Below, one piece after another: positions 9,495-20,849 of a stretch of 64,000 nt of DNA (its first letter is position 1; each line of letters opens with the position of its first letter). The notes below the pieces were generated by a model. The model saw nothing but the letters and a program-made list of their open reading frames with translations, made no database searches and was not told the DNA's origin. Source of the DNA: Sporisorium sorghi (lineage: Eukaryota; Basidiomycota; Ustilaginomycetes; Ustilaginales; Ustilaginaceae). Both the position numbers and the translations under genes were made by a program. The stretch is taken from positions 37,765 through 101,764 of the forward strand of contig JALCCG010000052.1 of NCBI GenBank assembly GCA_023212695.1, given 5' to 3'.

Positions 9495-11366
9495 GCTGAT
9501 GGGAGGTGGGGTGGATTCCGGTCGAGTTTTACGTGAAGATGGGTGGACTCCGAAGCCAAAATGATGCGGTCGTGACGATGCTGAAAGGGACGAAGTGTGC
9601 ACTTGACGAAGATGGATGCGATTTGGTCGATAAGGCTGAGAGTGAGCGACGGCGAAACGTGCCCCTGGGTATTATGCTGTGAGATCCGGATGGACGAGCC
9701 GACGTCTTGTGATGCGCTTCAGTCTACACGGCAAGGGAAAGCGGATGCAGGATGAGGTTGCGAATGCTTAGTGTCGTTCTATATCAGAACACTGCTTGTC
9801 GAAGCTTCCGAAGCTTTGAGCGTACGTCGACGCTGCTGGGAGTGATGGATGTCGTGATCGGATCGAGACGCTGTGAGCGAGATGCTGTCGTTCAGGTATC
9901 CAAGGTGTGCTCCAAGAAAAGTTCGCCCTGAGGGTGTGGTATGCAGGATCGTTCCGGTGGATGCAACGATGCTAGGTGTCCTTTGTAAAAGAATGCGGGA
10001 TAGAAAGCCTCTGTGTTGTGTGTGTTTTGAAAACGAATGACAGTGTCAAGACCTGTGTGTAAAGGTGCTGTTGTTAGTGTTCGAGTGCCGTCGTCGATGC
10101 GAAGTAGGTTGGATGAAAGATTAAAGAAAGCGAAATGAGAGATGAGATGGGGTTGCGATGGCGACAACGACAACGACGACGAGCGAAAGGCCAGGTCACG
10201 AGAAATGGGCGAAAGCGGCGGTTGGGGGGGGGAGCGACAAAATGGAAATTGAGGATTGACTGCTTAGGGGCACGGCAGCGAGAGAGAGAGAGCGCGCGAC
10301 ACACAACCACCGCACAGAGAGAAAGAGTGCGTGCATGCTGCTGCAACTTGGAAACTCCAACTCTCGCTCCCTCTCTGCCAAGCGAGGCTCAGACGATGCG
10401 ACATGTGCCTGCCTCTTGGTCAGAGAGAGGGGAGGAGATTTTTTGAAATTTCGCGTCCAGCGGCACAGCACAACTCAGTGCAGCACGAAGCGAATGACCC
10501 ACTGGTCGCGCCCGCGCCTTGGGAGAGACTTCACCAAAACACGACCTCTCTCTGCTCACAACTGGACACGAGGTGTTCGCCCGTCTTTCTTGGAGCTTGT
10601 CCGTCTCTAGAAGCGATCTACACTGCGAACAGCGTTGGGCCTCTGGCAGACACCGAAATGAGCGTGCTCCAGTTTGCTGTGCCAGAAGCTCATCCCACTT
10701 CGCTCAAATTCGCAATTGACCACGATCACGACCAGCCAACGGCGACCCTCGCCGCCTCGTGCTGCTCTGTGGCACAAGGCATCCTGGCCTCGTACATGTT
10801 GCCAAGGGACAACACCTCTCACTCGCAAGACGTCGGGAGATCGAGTGCGCCCGCCTGTCTCCGTCCTCCGTTCCTTGTCCGTCTCTGCTCGTCCAACCCA
10901 GACTGCGCGCGTTGTCACGCCTTCCCACCAGAGAAGCAAAAATGCTTCCACCAAGAGCCTTTTTTTTTTTCGCAATCAATCTGTTTTTGTCGGCTGACCG
11001 GTGTTCCGCCTCGCGCCTCGCTCTCCTTGCGCCCACAAACAATTCCCCAATTTAAAATTTAAAAATATCGGGAACAGCACGTTTTGCCTGCGCGAGATCA
11101 GCGCTGTGCAGCTGGCACCTGCATGAAACACGAACGAAATTTCACTCGCAGCAGACGCCGCGATCCAGCGAAACGCAAAGGGAAAAAATGGAGGCTCTTG
11201 CCGAGTCAATTCAGCAGCAACGTCGATCACACCGGGCGGGCAGCGTCTCATCTCCATGCTCAACGCCATGCACACCCATCCCTGTAAGGACATAGACGAT
11301 GCGATTGCTGAAGGAAAAGAATGGACAAATGCTATTTCTAACGTGAAAAAGAATGCGCGGTGGTCA
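9495..11366. other. Upstream region of the PSR-type gene and 3' flank of the SOK1-like gene
   Basis: This is 1.9 kb without a supported gene. It contains purine-rich stretches (about 10090-10330) and an AT-rich patch at 11040-11070. Frames on both strands overlap heavily and often use non-ATG starts. I read it as promoter and leader of the phosphatase gene plus the SOK1-like 3' UTR. Confidence 0.55.
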
Positions 11367-14300
11367 TCACTGGGCGCCGCCTCCAGTCGTGTGGCGGCCC
11401 GACTCGATGCCTTCGTAAAGATTGCGGAATACGCGCAGGTGGAAGGTGGCCACCTTGGCGATGCGGTCCGACAGCAGACGGATCTCGGCTGCGAAAGGTT
11501 CGAGGCCAGCGCGCGACATGGCCGTGTCCCAGGGCGAAGCTGTGCTGCCAGACGAAGAAGCAGAAGCAGAAGCAGCAGCTGCTGCTGCAGCAGGAGCAAT
11601 CGCAGTCGGCGTCGATGCGGCTGCTGCTGCTGGTGGGTCGGCGCCACCACCATCGCTTCTGAGTCTCTTGGATGGCGTCGCGTCCCCAACTTTGGCATCT
11701 TGCGACTCGGCAGGCACAGCGCGCTTCTGACCGGGCCGGCCGAGCTCGGTGGCCGCAGCGGTTGGAGGCGCAACCGACGTCGACGGCTGCAACCCATTGC
11801 GCACCTTGTCGCCAAGCATGCCCAGCACAACGTCGTGCAGACGCCTCTGACAGATCTTGTGCAGAGCCGATCCACTGCGCAGATTCGTATCCATCCACGA
11901 GTTGAGCAGCTTCTGCGTCGCAGCCGACGGCGCCGCCATCTTGACCGTGCTCGGCTCCGCTGAACCAGAGCGAGCCGCCGTCTGCACTGCCGCAGCGCGC
12001 GCCGCCACCTGCAGCAGCACGTTCTGCATCGCGCGACGCCAGCGCGGATGGTCCAGCTTTGCAAAGCCGCCTGCACTGCCTGCAAACAGCTTGCCGTCTG
12101 CGCCGGTAGCACGGCGCGTCGGGCTGGTTCCGCCGCTAGCAGCCGTTGGCGTCGGTGGCAGCGCACCCGAGCTCGACAGGCACAGGTTGGCATCGTTGAC
12201 CAGACACCAAATCTCGCCCTTGATGCCCTTGAGCTGGCTCTGCACGACGCTGCCCACAGAGGCAGGCAAGGCTCCACCGCCGTCCAAAGGCATGGAACAC
12301 AGCTGTCGGAACAGCAGCACCAGCATGTAGACGATGGTGAGATCCGAAACATCATTGTGGAACGTCATCATACGGTATGCGTCGAACTGGAATGTCTCGG
12401 GGTAGTACGACGCAAACGTGTTGTTCAACGACGACGACGACGGAGAGCCGAGCGGCGTGGCGACGGGCGACACCAAAGGCAACGAGCCCGGCACGTCGAA
12501 GATGAGCTGCAGCATGCCCTGGTTGAACGCCTTCACCACAGCCTCGCTGCGGGGAGCGCTGTTGCCGCTTTCCTCCAGCGAGCCCAGCAGACGCTGAATC
12601 CAGGCCGTCGTCCTTTCGAGCGACATCTTGCCCTGCTCGATCTGCTCCTTGAACCAACGGATTTCGAAGTCCACCGCCGTCTCCACCAAGAACGGGCGCG
12701 CTGATCGAAGCTGGTGGTTGGCGATGTCGAGCTTCATGAGCTCAAGGATCTCGAAGCAGAGTCGCAGACCCTTGCCGATGTTGCGGTCGACGCAGACCAC
12801 GTCAACCATCCGCTCAATCGCCTCGTCGCGCATGGGCGCGCAGTGAAGCTTGAGAATGGAGCCCATAAAGGTGATGAGCGCAGGCACGTCGAGCACACCG
12901 TGCTGCAACTGCTGGGAGATGAGGTGAGGATCCAGCGTCTGAGCGATGAGCTGATGATGCGTGGTCGTCCAAGACGTCGCAGAGCTTGCTGGGACTGCCG
13001 CCTTTTTACGACCAGACGAGGCGGCCTCGTCCGAAGCAGTGGCCTCGTCACCCGCGTCTTCCTGTGCCGTAGCTGCCGTCGCTGCCTCTTCTGTCTCGGC
13101 AACCACGGTATCGGCAGGATAGTTGGAAGGCAAGATGGAGAGACAGATGGTGCGAAGCTCCTGCACCAACAGAGGGATGCGCGAAGGGATGCGTGACTGG
13201 TTCAAGGATGCTGCAGCGTCCTGCGTTCCAGTAGCGCCGCTCTTGCGCAAGCGATGCTTGGCCTTGCAAGTGCAGGGCAAGAGCTGTCCGTGAGAGAAGG
13301 CGGTGCAAGTGCAACCCGTTTCGATCTCACGGACCACGGCAGTCCAGTACCTCTCTCCCGCCTCGCGCTTGCGGCGCCCGCGCTCTCCATCAAAGTTGGG
13401 GCGGAACTGGACGTTGGGATCAAATACGACGTCATGGCGCAGCTGCGGGTTCTTGAGGATCTCAAAGAGGTCGAGCTCGCGCAGAGTGTGACGGGTGATG
13501 GGGGGATGCAAGGTAGGAGTGAAGGTGGATCGAGAGCGCGAGCTGCTGGAGGCAACAGGGTAGTGAGCGACATTGAACGCGAATCCTTTCGACGACCTCG
13601 TGTTGGATGCCTTTGCATGGGCTCCTTCACGGCCTTGGCGAGCGTGCGACGAGACGTAGCTCGCCCAATGGCTGGGAAGGATGAGGCGGTGATGCGACGG
13701 TGCGGACAAGTCCAGGGTCGCCTTGGCGCGCAGATTGGGTACACTCTGGGCACGCACGAGGCGGGGCATCCTGCGCGACAAGGGCGTTTGCTGCTTGCGA
13801 GGCGGAGCCATGGAGGGGAGCGCTGCCACCTTTTCGACGCGGCTGCTGCGGACCGACGATCTTGCCTCTGAGCTGGCAGCCGAATCGGCGACATTGCGAG
13901 TGCGGCTAGATGTCAAAGCACCGGTAGCACTCGACATGATAGAAGCCTTGGAGTGAGACACGATGTGCTTGAGCGCAGTCTTGGACGACACGTTCGGCAC
14001 GCCGCTGTTTGCTTCAACCAGCTTGGATGGTTCGGTTGGGGCAGCGCGGGCGTGAGGCTGGGCTTGGCGCAAGGGAAGGCCGGCGTCGCTGAAACGTCGA
14101 GTCTCGTCGAGCACTTGTACATGCAGGCGCTGATGGTCTGCTCCGGACACCGATCCGTCTTCCACTCGTCTGCGCTTGGCCAGAGGCACAGGTTGAAAGT
14201 GGAAACCTGTTTGCGAGGCAGCTGCCTCGTGCGCAGAAGTACCTTGTACGGGCACGGCCAACGAGGTTGTAACTTGCTGGCCAAGCTCGGCGAATGGCTG

Positions 14301-15305
14301 CGACGATGCTTTTGACCAAGGACGTGCGGAGTCGGCTGTGGCAGTGGCCGCGTTGATCGCAGGCTCTGCACCCTGCTTCTGGGATGCTTCCGCAACCTTC
14401 AAAGGCCCCGAGGCGTCACTCGCCAAAGCGTGTGACGCTTGACCGACGGCTGTCTGCTGGGCAGTAGCTAGCTCAGACTCTGGAACTCGAGATGGGAAGC
14501 ATGGCTGAGCGCGTGAAGTCGGCGTCTGGTAGTCGAAGGCAGAGAAAGAAGAAGAGGGCGAGATGCCACGCTCTGGACTTGGGGGCACCGAGAGGCTGGT
14601 CTGCGACAGGGAGCTCTGGAGTGGTGCAAAGCGGGGCGCTGCGCCTTCGCAGGTGGACGCGTGTGCTCTTGTCGATGAGGCACTGGCGAGGGGAGAAGCG
14701 TGCCCATCAAGGTCTGACGCTTCGTGATGAGATGCTATTGGAGGATGCTGCAGCGAAGATTGCGAGTCTGAGCCATTCGATTGTGGGCCATGCGCCGAAC
14801 TAGCGACGACCACTTGTGTCTGAGCCGATGAGACGGGCATGACGATACGGCCATGCGAAGTGCGTGGGTCGCGACGATCCTCTGCTGGTGGTGAATAGTC
14901 GTAGTCGGCGAGGATCGAGTGGCATCGACGCTGCTCCTGCCAGTCTGGAAAATGCGAATGAGCCGACGAAGATTGGTGGACAGTGTTGGCAGCGGCCTTG
15001 TCGGAAGCGGGTGTAGGTCGAGCTGAGTCAGGAGTCGTATCGATGGTGGAGCGCGAGGTGCTGGCAATCTGCGATGCGTTTTGCATTCCGTGCTTGAGTT
15101 TGAGCTCGAGATCGTCAGACGGATGCTCCGATGCGATGGGCGAAGAGGGAGGATGAGGAGCCATGTTGGGCGACGAACCGAATGCAGCAGTCGAGAGCTT
15201 TCGCTTTCCTGCCCTCACTGTCGAGGTGACAGGCGCAGCGGCAGAGCCGATAGAGGGCGATCGACGAACTCGGAACCTCTGCGGATCGTCAGCTGATGCG
15301 TCCAT
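11367..15305 (-). CDS. SOK1: TCP11-domain protein, SOK1-like
   Basis: This is a 1,312-residue protein. I start it at the ATG at 15305 (context CACACCATGG); the 24 codons upstream lack an ATG. The first 600 residues are Ser/Ala-rich and disordered-looking. From about 600 to the end lies a T-complex-11 domain, with segments such as TLRELDLFEILKNPQL, FRPNFDGERGRRKREAGERY, LITFMGSILKLHCAPMRDE and FLVETAVDFEIRWFKEQIEQ. Yeast Sok1 was found as a high-copy suppressor of protein kinase A loss; animal TCP11 acts in sperm cAMP signalling. The biochemical role of the family is poorly defined. An unusual insertion near the domain start carries C665-x-C667 and C678-x-C680. The tail after about 1100 includes long Ala/Ser-rich inserts. 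The promoter side is a 5.5 kb gene-free interval. Confidence 0.87.
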   Translation of the reverse strand: MDASADDPQRFRVRRSPSIGSAAAPVTSTVRAGKRKLSTAAFGSSPNMAPHPPSSPIASEHPSDDLELKLKHGMQNASQIASTSRSTIDTTPDSARPTPASDKAAANTVHQSSSAHSHFPDWQEQRRCHSILADYDYSPPAEDRRDPRTSHGRIVMPVSSAQTQVVVASSAHGPQSNGSDSQSSLQHPPIASHHEASDLDGHASPLASASSTRAHASTCEGAAPRFAPLQSSLSQTSLSVPPSPERGISPSSSFSAFDYQTPTSRAQPCFPSRVPESELATAQQTAVGQASHALASDASGPLKVAEASQKQGAEPAINAATATADSARPWSKASSQPFAELGQQVTTSLAVPVQGTSAHEAAASQTGFHFQPVPLAKRRRVEDGSVSGADHQRLHVQVLDETRRFSDAGLPLRQAQPHARAAPTEPSKLVEANSGVPNVSSKTALKHIVSHSKASIMSSATGALTSSRTRNVADSAASSEARSSVRSSRVEKVAALPSMAPPRKQQTPLSRRMPRLVRAQSVPNLRAKATLDLSAPSHHRLILPSHWASYVSSHARQGREGAHAKASNTRSSKGFAFNVAHYPVASSSSRSRSTFTPTLHPPITRHTLRELDLFEILKNPQLRHDVVFDPNVQFRPNFDGERGRRKREAGERYWTAVVREIETGCTCTAFSHGQLLPCTCKAKHRLRKSGATGTQDAAASLNQSRIPSRIPLLVQELRTICLSILPSNYPADTVVAETEEAATAATAQEDAGDEATASDEAASSGRKKAAVPASSATSWTTTHHQLIAQTLDPHLISQQLQHGVLDVPALITFMGSILKLHCAPMRDEAIERMVDVVCVDRNIGKGLRLCFEILELMKLDIANHQLRSARPFLVETAVDFEIRWFKEQIEQGKMSLERTTAWIQRLLGSLEESGNSAPRSEAVVKAFNQGMLQLIFDVPGSLPLVSPVATPLGSPSSSSLNNTFASYYPETFQFDAYRMMTFHNDVSDLTIVYMLVLLFRQLCSMPLDGGGALPASVGSVVQSQLKGIKGEIWCLVNDANLCLSSSGALPPTPTAASGGTSPTRRATGADGKLFAGSAGGFAKLDHPRWRRAMQNVLLQVAARAAAVQTAARSGSAEPSTVKMAAPSAATQKLLNSWMDTNLRSGSALHKICQRRLHDVVLGMLGDKVRNGLQPSTSVAPPTAAATELGRPGQKRAVPAESQDAKVGDATPSKRLRSDGGGADPPAAAAASTPTAIAPAAAAAAASASASSSGSTASPWDTAMSRAGLEPFAAEIRLLSDRIAKVATFHLRVFRNLYEGIESGRHTTGGGAQ

Positions 15306-16185
15306 GGTGTGATGACAGCAGTGACTTTGAGAAAGGTGATGACAGACGAGAATGTCAGAGGGCGCAGAGCGGTGCAACAGCCGATGCTGGTCGCCTCTGC
15401 GTCGTTACTGCTGGGCGCTCAATGGCATGTGCCTGTTGTGTGTGAGCCAGAGTCGACGGTCACTATGCGGCAAAATGATGTGATGCTTCAATCTCGGAGC
15501 TGAGTCGATAAGTCCAAGTAGAAGCTGTCACTTGGCGAGTCGTCGGGTGCTCTATGGCGTCAAATGTGAGAGTATGGTGTATACGTCTTTGCCTCTGTGC
15601 TTTCAGTTGAACCCAGAAGGGACGGTCGAATAAAGAAAGAGCTAGGCTGATGCAGAAGACGATGCTTGGTGGAACGATGATCAAGGCCGAGAGTGCGGTT
15701 GCAGTGGCAATCGAATGTAGCAAGCCAGCCGGTCGAGCGTGTGTATGTGTATGGCAACGAGTGGTAGAGATCTTCGGTAAGTTAATGGCGAGCACGGAAG
15801 GAGAGGTTGATGGAGATGATGGTGAATAAGGTGGTGGCAGTGGTTGATGAGTGGGAGTGAGCAAGCAAGCAAACGACCGCCACTTTGAATAAGCTGTCAA
15901 GGAGGCGAGCGGGCGGGCGGGCGATCAGGCGAGCGATCAGGCGAGCGAGCAAAGTGGAAGTGGCTAAGGAACGGTCTCTAGAGGAGACGGCACAGGGTCA
16001 TAGTGGGTCTGGGCTCTCAGTCTGTTGTAAAGCGCAGAAAGGGACAGCGAGGAGCGAGGAGGAAAGCAGAGGCGAGAGGACGAAGACGAGGAGGAGGAGA
16101 GACACAGGCAGGAGACATGGGAAAGAGAGCGGGGCTGGGGCGCACCAGATGCACACAGCACAGCATGGCACAGCATGTACAGGAC

Positions 16186-16186
<1 letters not shown>

Positions 16187-16226
<40 letters not shown>
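16187..16226 (+). repeat. Microsatellite (GCAA)10
   Basis: Ten uninterrupted copies of the tetranucleotide GCAA lie in non-coding DNA upstream of the SOK1-like gene. Confidence 0.95.
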
Positions 16227-17320
16227 CACTTTGCGAGCGACTGAGAGAGAGACAGAGAGAGAGAGCGAGCTTGGCCGTGTCATTTTGGCTCGCTACCTCA
16301 TGTGCCTTGGCGGTCTGACGCCGGAATCATAGGTAGCAAGCGCATCATTGCACCGAAACAGGAGCGAGCAGCGGGCAGGAAGGGCTGGGGCTGGGCGAAC
16401 AGCTGCAGGAAAAAAAAATAGCACACACGCTTGCTGCAGCCAAATGTCTTAGGACAGGTTTCAACGAGAGAGCCATTGTGAGGCCCATCCCAGACGATCA
16501 TCATCATCATCGCCCCCCGTTCATCATGATTGTCCTCTTTGTGATGCTCAAGTTGAGCCGACGCCGCCACTTGTCGGTTGTCGAGCAAGAGTCAGAGCCA
16601 GAGCCAGAGCCGCGCGGGAACTCGCGATTGCGATTGCGGTTGCAAATGCATTGATTGCATTGATTGCGCCTTGCTCTTTCTCTTTCTCTTTCTCACTCTC
16701 CTTGAAAGGGGTCATCGGCTGCTGCTGCTGCTGTTGCTGCCGCTGCTCCTCGCTAACGCCCAGCGCGGTCGGATCGAGCGAGCGCCGAAAATAGCGAGAT
16801 GCAACCACTGCCTTTTTTATTTTTTTTTAAAAATAAAAATATTCTCGGCCTTTCTTGATGAGGTAGAAGACAGGCAGACAGAAAGACAGACACACGCAGA
16901 CACAGACTCAGACGAAATGGCGGACGAGCGAGGCGAGCTCACTTGACTGTATTCTCGAACTCGAAACTGTAGAGGGGTCAACCCTCTTCAATGTGGCGAT
17001 CCAAGGCAAGAGAAGAATAACGTAAAAGCAGAGCAAAAGCAAAGGCCAAGGACTCGAATTCATGCGTGGGCAGGCAGCTTGGACAAGATTTCATCTCGAC
17101 CCAAAGCCAGGGATCAGACAAAAGGCCGAAAAAAAAAAAAAAATCGCGCTGGCGTGGGCGATGGGCGGACGGCGCAGAAGCAAATCTCGCAACATCGCCG
17201 CCCTCTCACAGCCTTTGCATCCTCGCCAACCTCGCCCGCCTCGCCTCACCTCGCGGCATTGTTGTCCCTCTTTTCGCTTTCTTTTCTTCTTGACGAGTGA
17301 GAGTGGAAGTGCAAGGCTGT

Positions 17321-17360
17321 CGGCGTGGGTTGGCGTGGGTTGGCGTGGGTTGGCGTGGGC
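17321..17360 (+). repeat. Decamer tandem array (TGGCGTGGGT)4
   Basis: There are four consecutive 10-base units. The first and last differ by one base at the outer ends. Confidence 0.95.
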
Positions 17361-18420
17361 TCGAGGGCTGCTTCCATTCACAGCCTGCCTTTCCATTTCT
17401 AGCCTCTCTGCTATGTCCCGTCGGAATTTCGGTCCCTTTTTTTTTATTGAGAAAAAAAAAACCTCACCCACCGACCGACGCCGTCGCCGCAGTTGCAGTT
17501 TGCAGCACGAGATGAAGACGGTTTCTCTTTTTCTCTTTGTCTGTCCGTGTCTGAGAAGCTGCATTTGCATTCCCGTCACCACTGAGCAAGGGAGTGAGCG
17601 GGGAACCTTCTGGGGAAAAAACAAATCGCCAAGAGTCTCACCTGCTGCAAACTGCAGAGAGACCTCTGGGAAACCTCGAACCAGAGACATCTCGTCAGAG
17701 CATGTCTTGTCTCGTCTCATCTCGTCTCATCGCGTCTTGCTGCGAACGGGTTCTACGTTGTCATGGAAGGCCGCACTGCGACGTAGCAACCCGCTGCGTG
17801 CTTACCTGCAACGGGTTGGCCGTGTCAACTGTTGTCATTCATGGTTGCAATCCAAACACAACCTTCTGCAGGTCTTTGGTTTGGACTCGAGCGTCGATGG
17901 GATGGGACCAAGCTCAACGTTGAGTTCAACTGACGGTAGCAGACTTGCACCGATCCCGGCCATCCATGGAACCGGTTCCTGTTTTTGTCGCACGTTCCTC
18001 TCGCTGGTGCCTGGACGGTCCAGCTCGAGGTCGAGTCGAGCCTCTGAATTTGCAACTAAGCTAGCGACGACCGAGGCACCACCAGCTTGATTACTCATCG
18101 TACAGAGTAGGCTTCTGTCGACGTCGATTCGGGTAACAATGAAAGAGAGCTTGCTTAGGCTCGAGCTCTGAAACAAATAACATCGTAATGCCACCTCGCC
18201 ACTCGATTCGACTCGATAGCGATCCGAACATCAATATCTTCGCGCTGCCGAGACGCAAAAAAGGTAAGGAGATGGCGTCGGCAGCCGCTGCTCTCGAACA
18301 ATCATGCACAAGAAAACGAGCTGCAAGTTGCGCAAAGTCACACACAATGGTTCAAGCGAGGCGAAGCGATCCGAGGCGGATTCTCAAGTTTTAGCGGGCC
18401 GTCAGTGTCACCTTGCGATG

Positions 18421-18450
18421 TGCAACGCTGCAACGCTGCAATGCTGCAAC
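18421..18450 (+). repeat. Octamer tandem array (TGCAACGC)n
   Basis: Three 8-base units (the third with one change) are followed by a partial unit. Confidence 0.9.
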
Positions 18451-20849
18451 ATGCAACGACAGCAGGCGAGAACAACGACATTTCGCCGACAAAATCGTCG
18501 GACCTTTGTTGGCTTTTTTCTTTTTTTTTCCCCTGCAGAAGCGTGCCGAGCTGGGCTTGAGTCGGGCGGTGTTGATCTGATCCTCCCTTGGGTGTGAGCG
18601 TTTGAGCCGCTTATCAGCCGCCGTTTCGCGCCGATCCGGTTCGAGGCCCGCGCCTGCGATAACAACCCCAGGACCGCTTCGCACAGCTCGTCGTCTCGAC
18701 ATCTCTGCCCTCGCTGCCGTCAGTGTGAATTTGAAAAATCAAAAAAGGAACAGCGGCGCTGCTGCTGCAGCCACCACCACAAGGATCGTCAGGGGTGAAG
18801 CACAGTGAGGCAAAAGCTCGTCTCGCATGGAAAGAAAAAGAAAAGAAAAAGGCAGGCGAGCCGGTGAGCCGAGACAAGTTTGGCTTCGTTTATTTGTAAA
18901 GCTGCATGGTCGCTTCGGCTAGAGATAACTTAGGGAGAGGAAGATCGCAGGTGAGTCGGAGCGGCTGGCTGGGTGGCTTTTGCTTTCAGAGTTTTGGCGT
19001 ACTCATATCGATTGGCGATGGTTCACTCTGTCGTCCAGAAGGAAAAGCCGATGCGACTCCATCAGCGATTTATACTGCTATCTCTACGACTTGGAGGATA
19101 AGAGCCGGCCTTGGTGAAGTGAGGGCCGCTCTCGCTCTTCGCCGTCTGCACGTGGCGCTGTTCTGACATTAGCTCACCTTGCTCCGTTCGTTTGACGTCA
19201 CGCTGACCAGCATTCATACCAAGGATTCCAGCTGAATCCAGCGGTACACGTCGGCCAACTTTTCGCAACAGCTTGAGCTGGATCCCGGAGAGGCGGCTTC
19301 ATCGAGGTTGCCTGAGTCAAAAGCGTGGATTCGTCAACGAGGCCGATGGCGAACCGAAGCATCAAGTTACGGCGATTGACGCCGCTGCCGTCACGCTTGG
19401 GTCCCAGATTCAGACTCCGCCTGCAATTTTAGTCTTGTTTTTCTCCAGCCAGCAGCAGCGAGCAAACAAGAGGCAATGCTGGAGCAAACAAGCAAGCAAA
19501 CAAGCATCGCGCGATTTTCTCGGATCCTTAGCGATGACTTTGCTCGTATCTGCGTGCGTGAGGAAGAGAGTCGCTGCGATAATCACTCAGTGTGAGACAC
19601 ATCGCATCGACAGGTCTCGACCTTGCGCATCATCGATAGCATTTCCCACCACGACGCAAGATGGCGGCACATACGTGTGGCTGCTTGCCTTTGCATGCGC
19701 GCCACATTGAGGTCGCCGCTTTCAGAACGGATCTCTTCCGACAAGACAGCCGCGGGTCATTCGCCCAAGAAGGCTGTGGCTGGCTACGACGGCAGATCCG
19801 ACGAAAGGAAAGCAATCGGAAGGGTGAGCCCGATCCGAGTTGAAAACGTCTTCGTCATCGCTATTTGTTCGGTAAGGAGGCGTGTCTTACGCTGATACAG
19901 AGGATAAGCAAAGCATGCTCTCATCCTTGCAAACGCACAAGCGCAGCTCGACAGACGGCAGCACCACAGGATCGGAGGCAGTGCCGATCACGAGTGGACA
20001 TTCACACGCTGGTTCGACACTGCATGCAGTTGTGACGGCGAAGCGAGTTCTCCCATCGACTCATTTGTTTGGTTTTTTTATTATTTTGGTTTGGTCTCGC
20101 TTCCCCACGCCGTTTGCTAGCGCAGCAGAGGAGGAGCGCATGTCTGCATCTAATCGACTCCTATCACGAGACAGAGTGGGAGCGCTTGTAGGCACCGGCG
20201 TCGTCGTCGATCCCAAGATAGAAAAAAAATCGCCGGCAGCTCTCTTCACCCTCGCCAGTGTGAGTGCCAAGGACGCTCTCGCTTTCAGCGCCTCGCACAG
20301 CCACCTTCAGATTGTCGCCCGACCCTCGCCTCGCCTCGCCTCGCGATTTTAGCGCTCCCTTTCCGAACGCCCATCGTGGCTCGCGACCTGTGGATCAGCG
20401 ATCCTGAACCCATGACGCGAGACATCATCGTCACCGCTTGCACTCTACACGAGACAGCAGACCGCATCGCCATGGGAACCTCCAGGCTCTTTTCTTCGGC
20501 GACTTTTTCTTTCCTCTCCCTTTCCGATGGTGTGGCGTGGGATCCGCGTGATGCATCCATCCGATTGCGGCGTCTGCACACTTTACAGGTCCTCGCTAGT
20601 CAGTGTCGATCCGGGTTCCGAATGAGACCTTGCCCCCTTCTCGACCGTGCTGAACACAACACTGTGGCGTGAAACAATACGCTTCCGGATGAGGCTGATG
20701 AGATGAGTGTCTGCTTCTATTTTCAGCACGCGTCTGCAACGCTCAAGACGGCGTTCTCGCCGTCGTTTGTCTCTACGGGAGGGTCACTTTGGGGTGAGAT
20801 GAGGCCTTGATTCGTACGGGTTGTTAGCTCAACGGCTGCTAGAAAGGGC

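Larger units (their letters stand above)
15306..20849. other. 5.5 kb interval without a convincing gene
   Basis: This interval lies between the SOK1-like start and the 3' end of the JmjC gene. It holds simple repeats: (GCAA)10 at 16187-16226, a decamer array at 17321-17360 and an octamer array at 18421-18450. It also has purine/pyrimidine-skewed tracts and many short overlapping open frames. The longest ATG frame (17062-18090) has no recognisable motif and runs through poly-A and poly-T runs. A weak candidate for a tiny spliced ORF is 18188-18597. The interval may hold SOK1 regulatory DNA, untranslated exons or non-coding RNA; the sequence alone does not decide. Confidence 0.5.

Noticed and set aside
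9495..9602. 36-residue N-terminal extension of the PSR-type phosphatase
   Set aside because: It needs a GTG start; fungal nuclear genes normally use ATG, and the first ATG is at 9494.
10976..12355. 459-codon minus-strand frame overlapping the SOK1-like 3' end
   Set aside because: It is an out-of-frame shadow of the SOK1-like gene with a Cys/Arg/Leu-rich composition.
15900..15960. GCGAGC/GGGC-rich imperfect repeat near the SOK1-like promoter side
   Set aside because: The units are irregular and too short to separate from general GC skew; not listed as a repeat feature.
17062..18090. 342-codon ATG frame on the plus strand
   Set aside because: It runs through poly-A and poly-T stretches, has a Ser/Arg-rich composition typical of chance frames in GC-rich DNA, is overlapped by a 209-codon minus-strand frame, and shows no motif.
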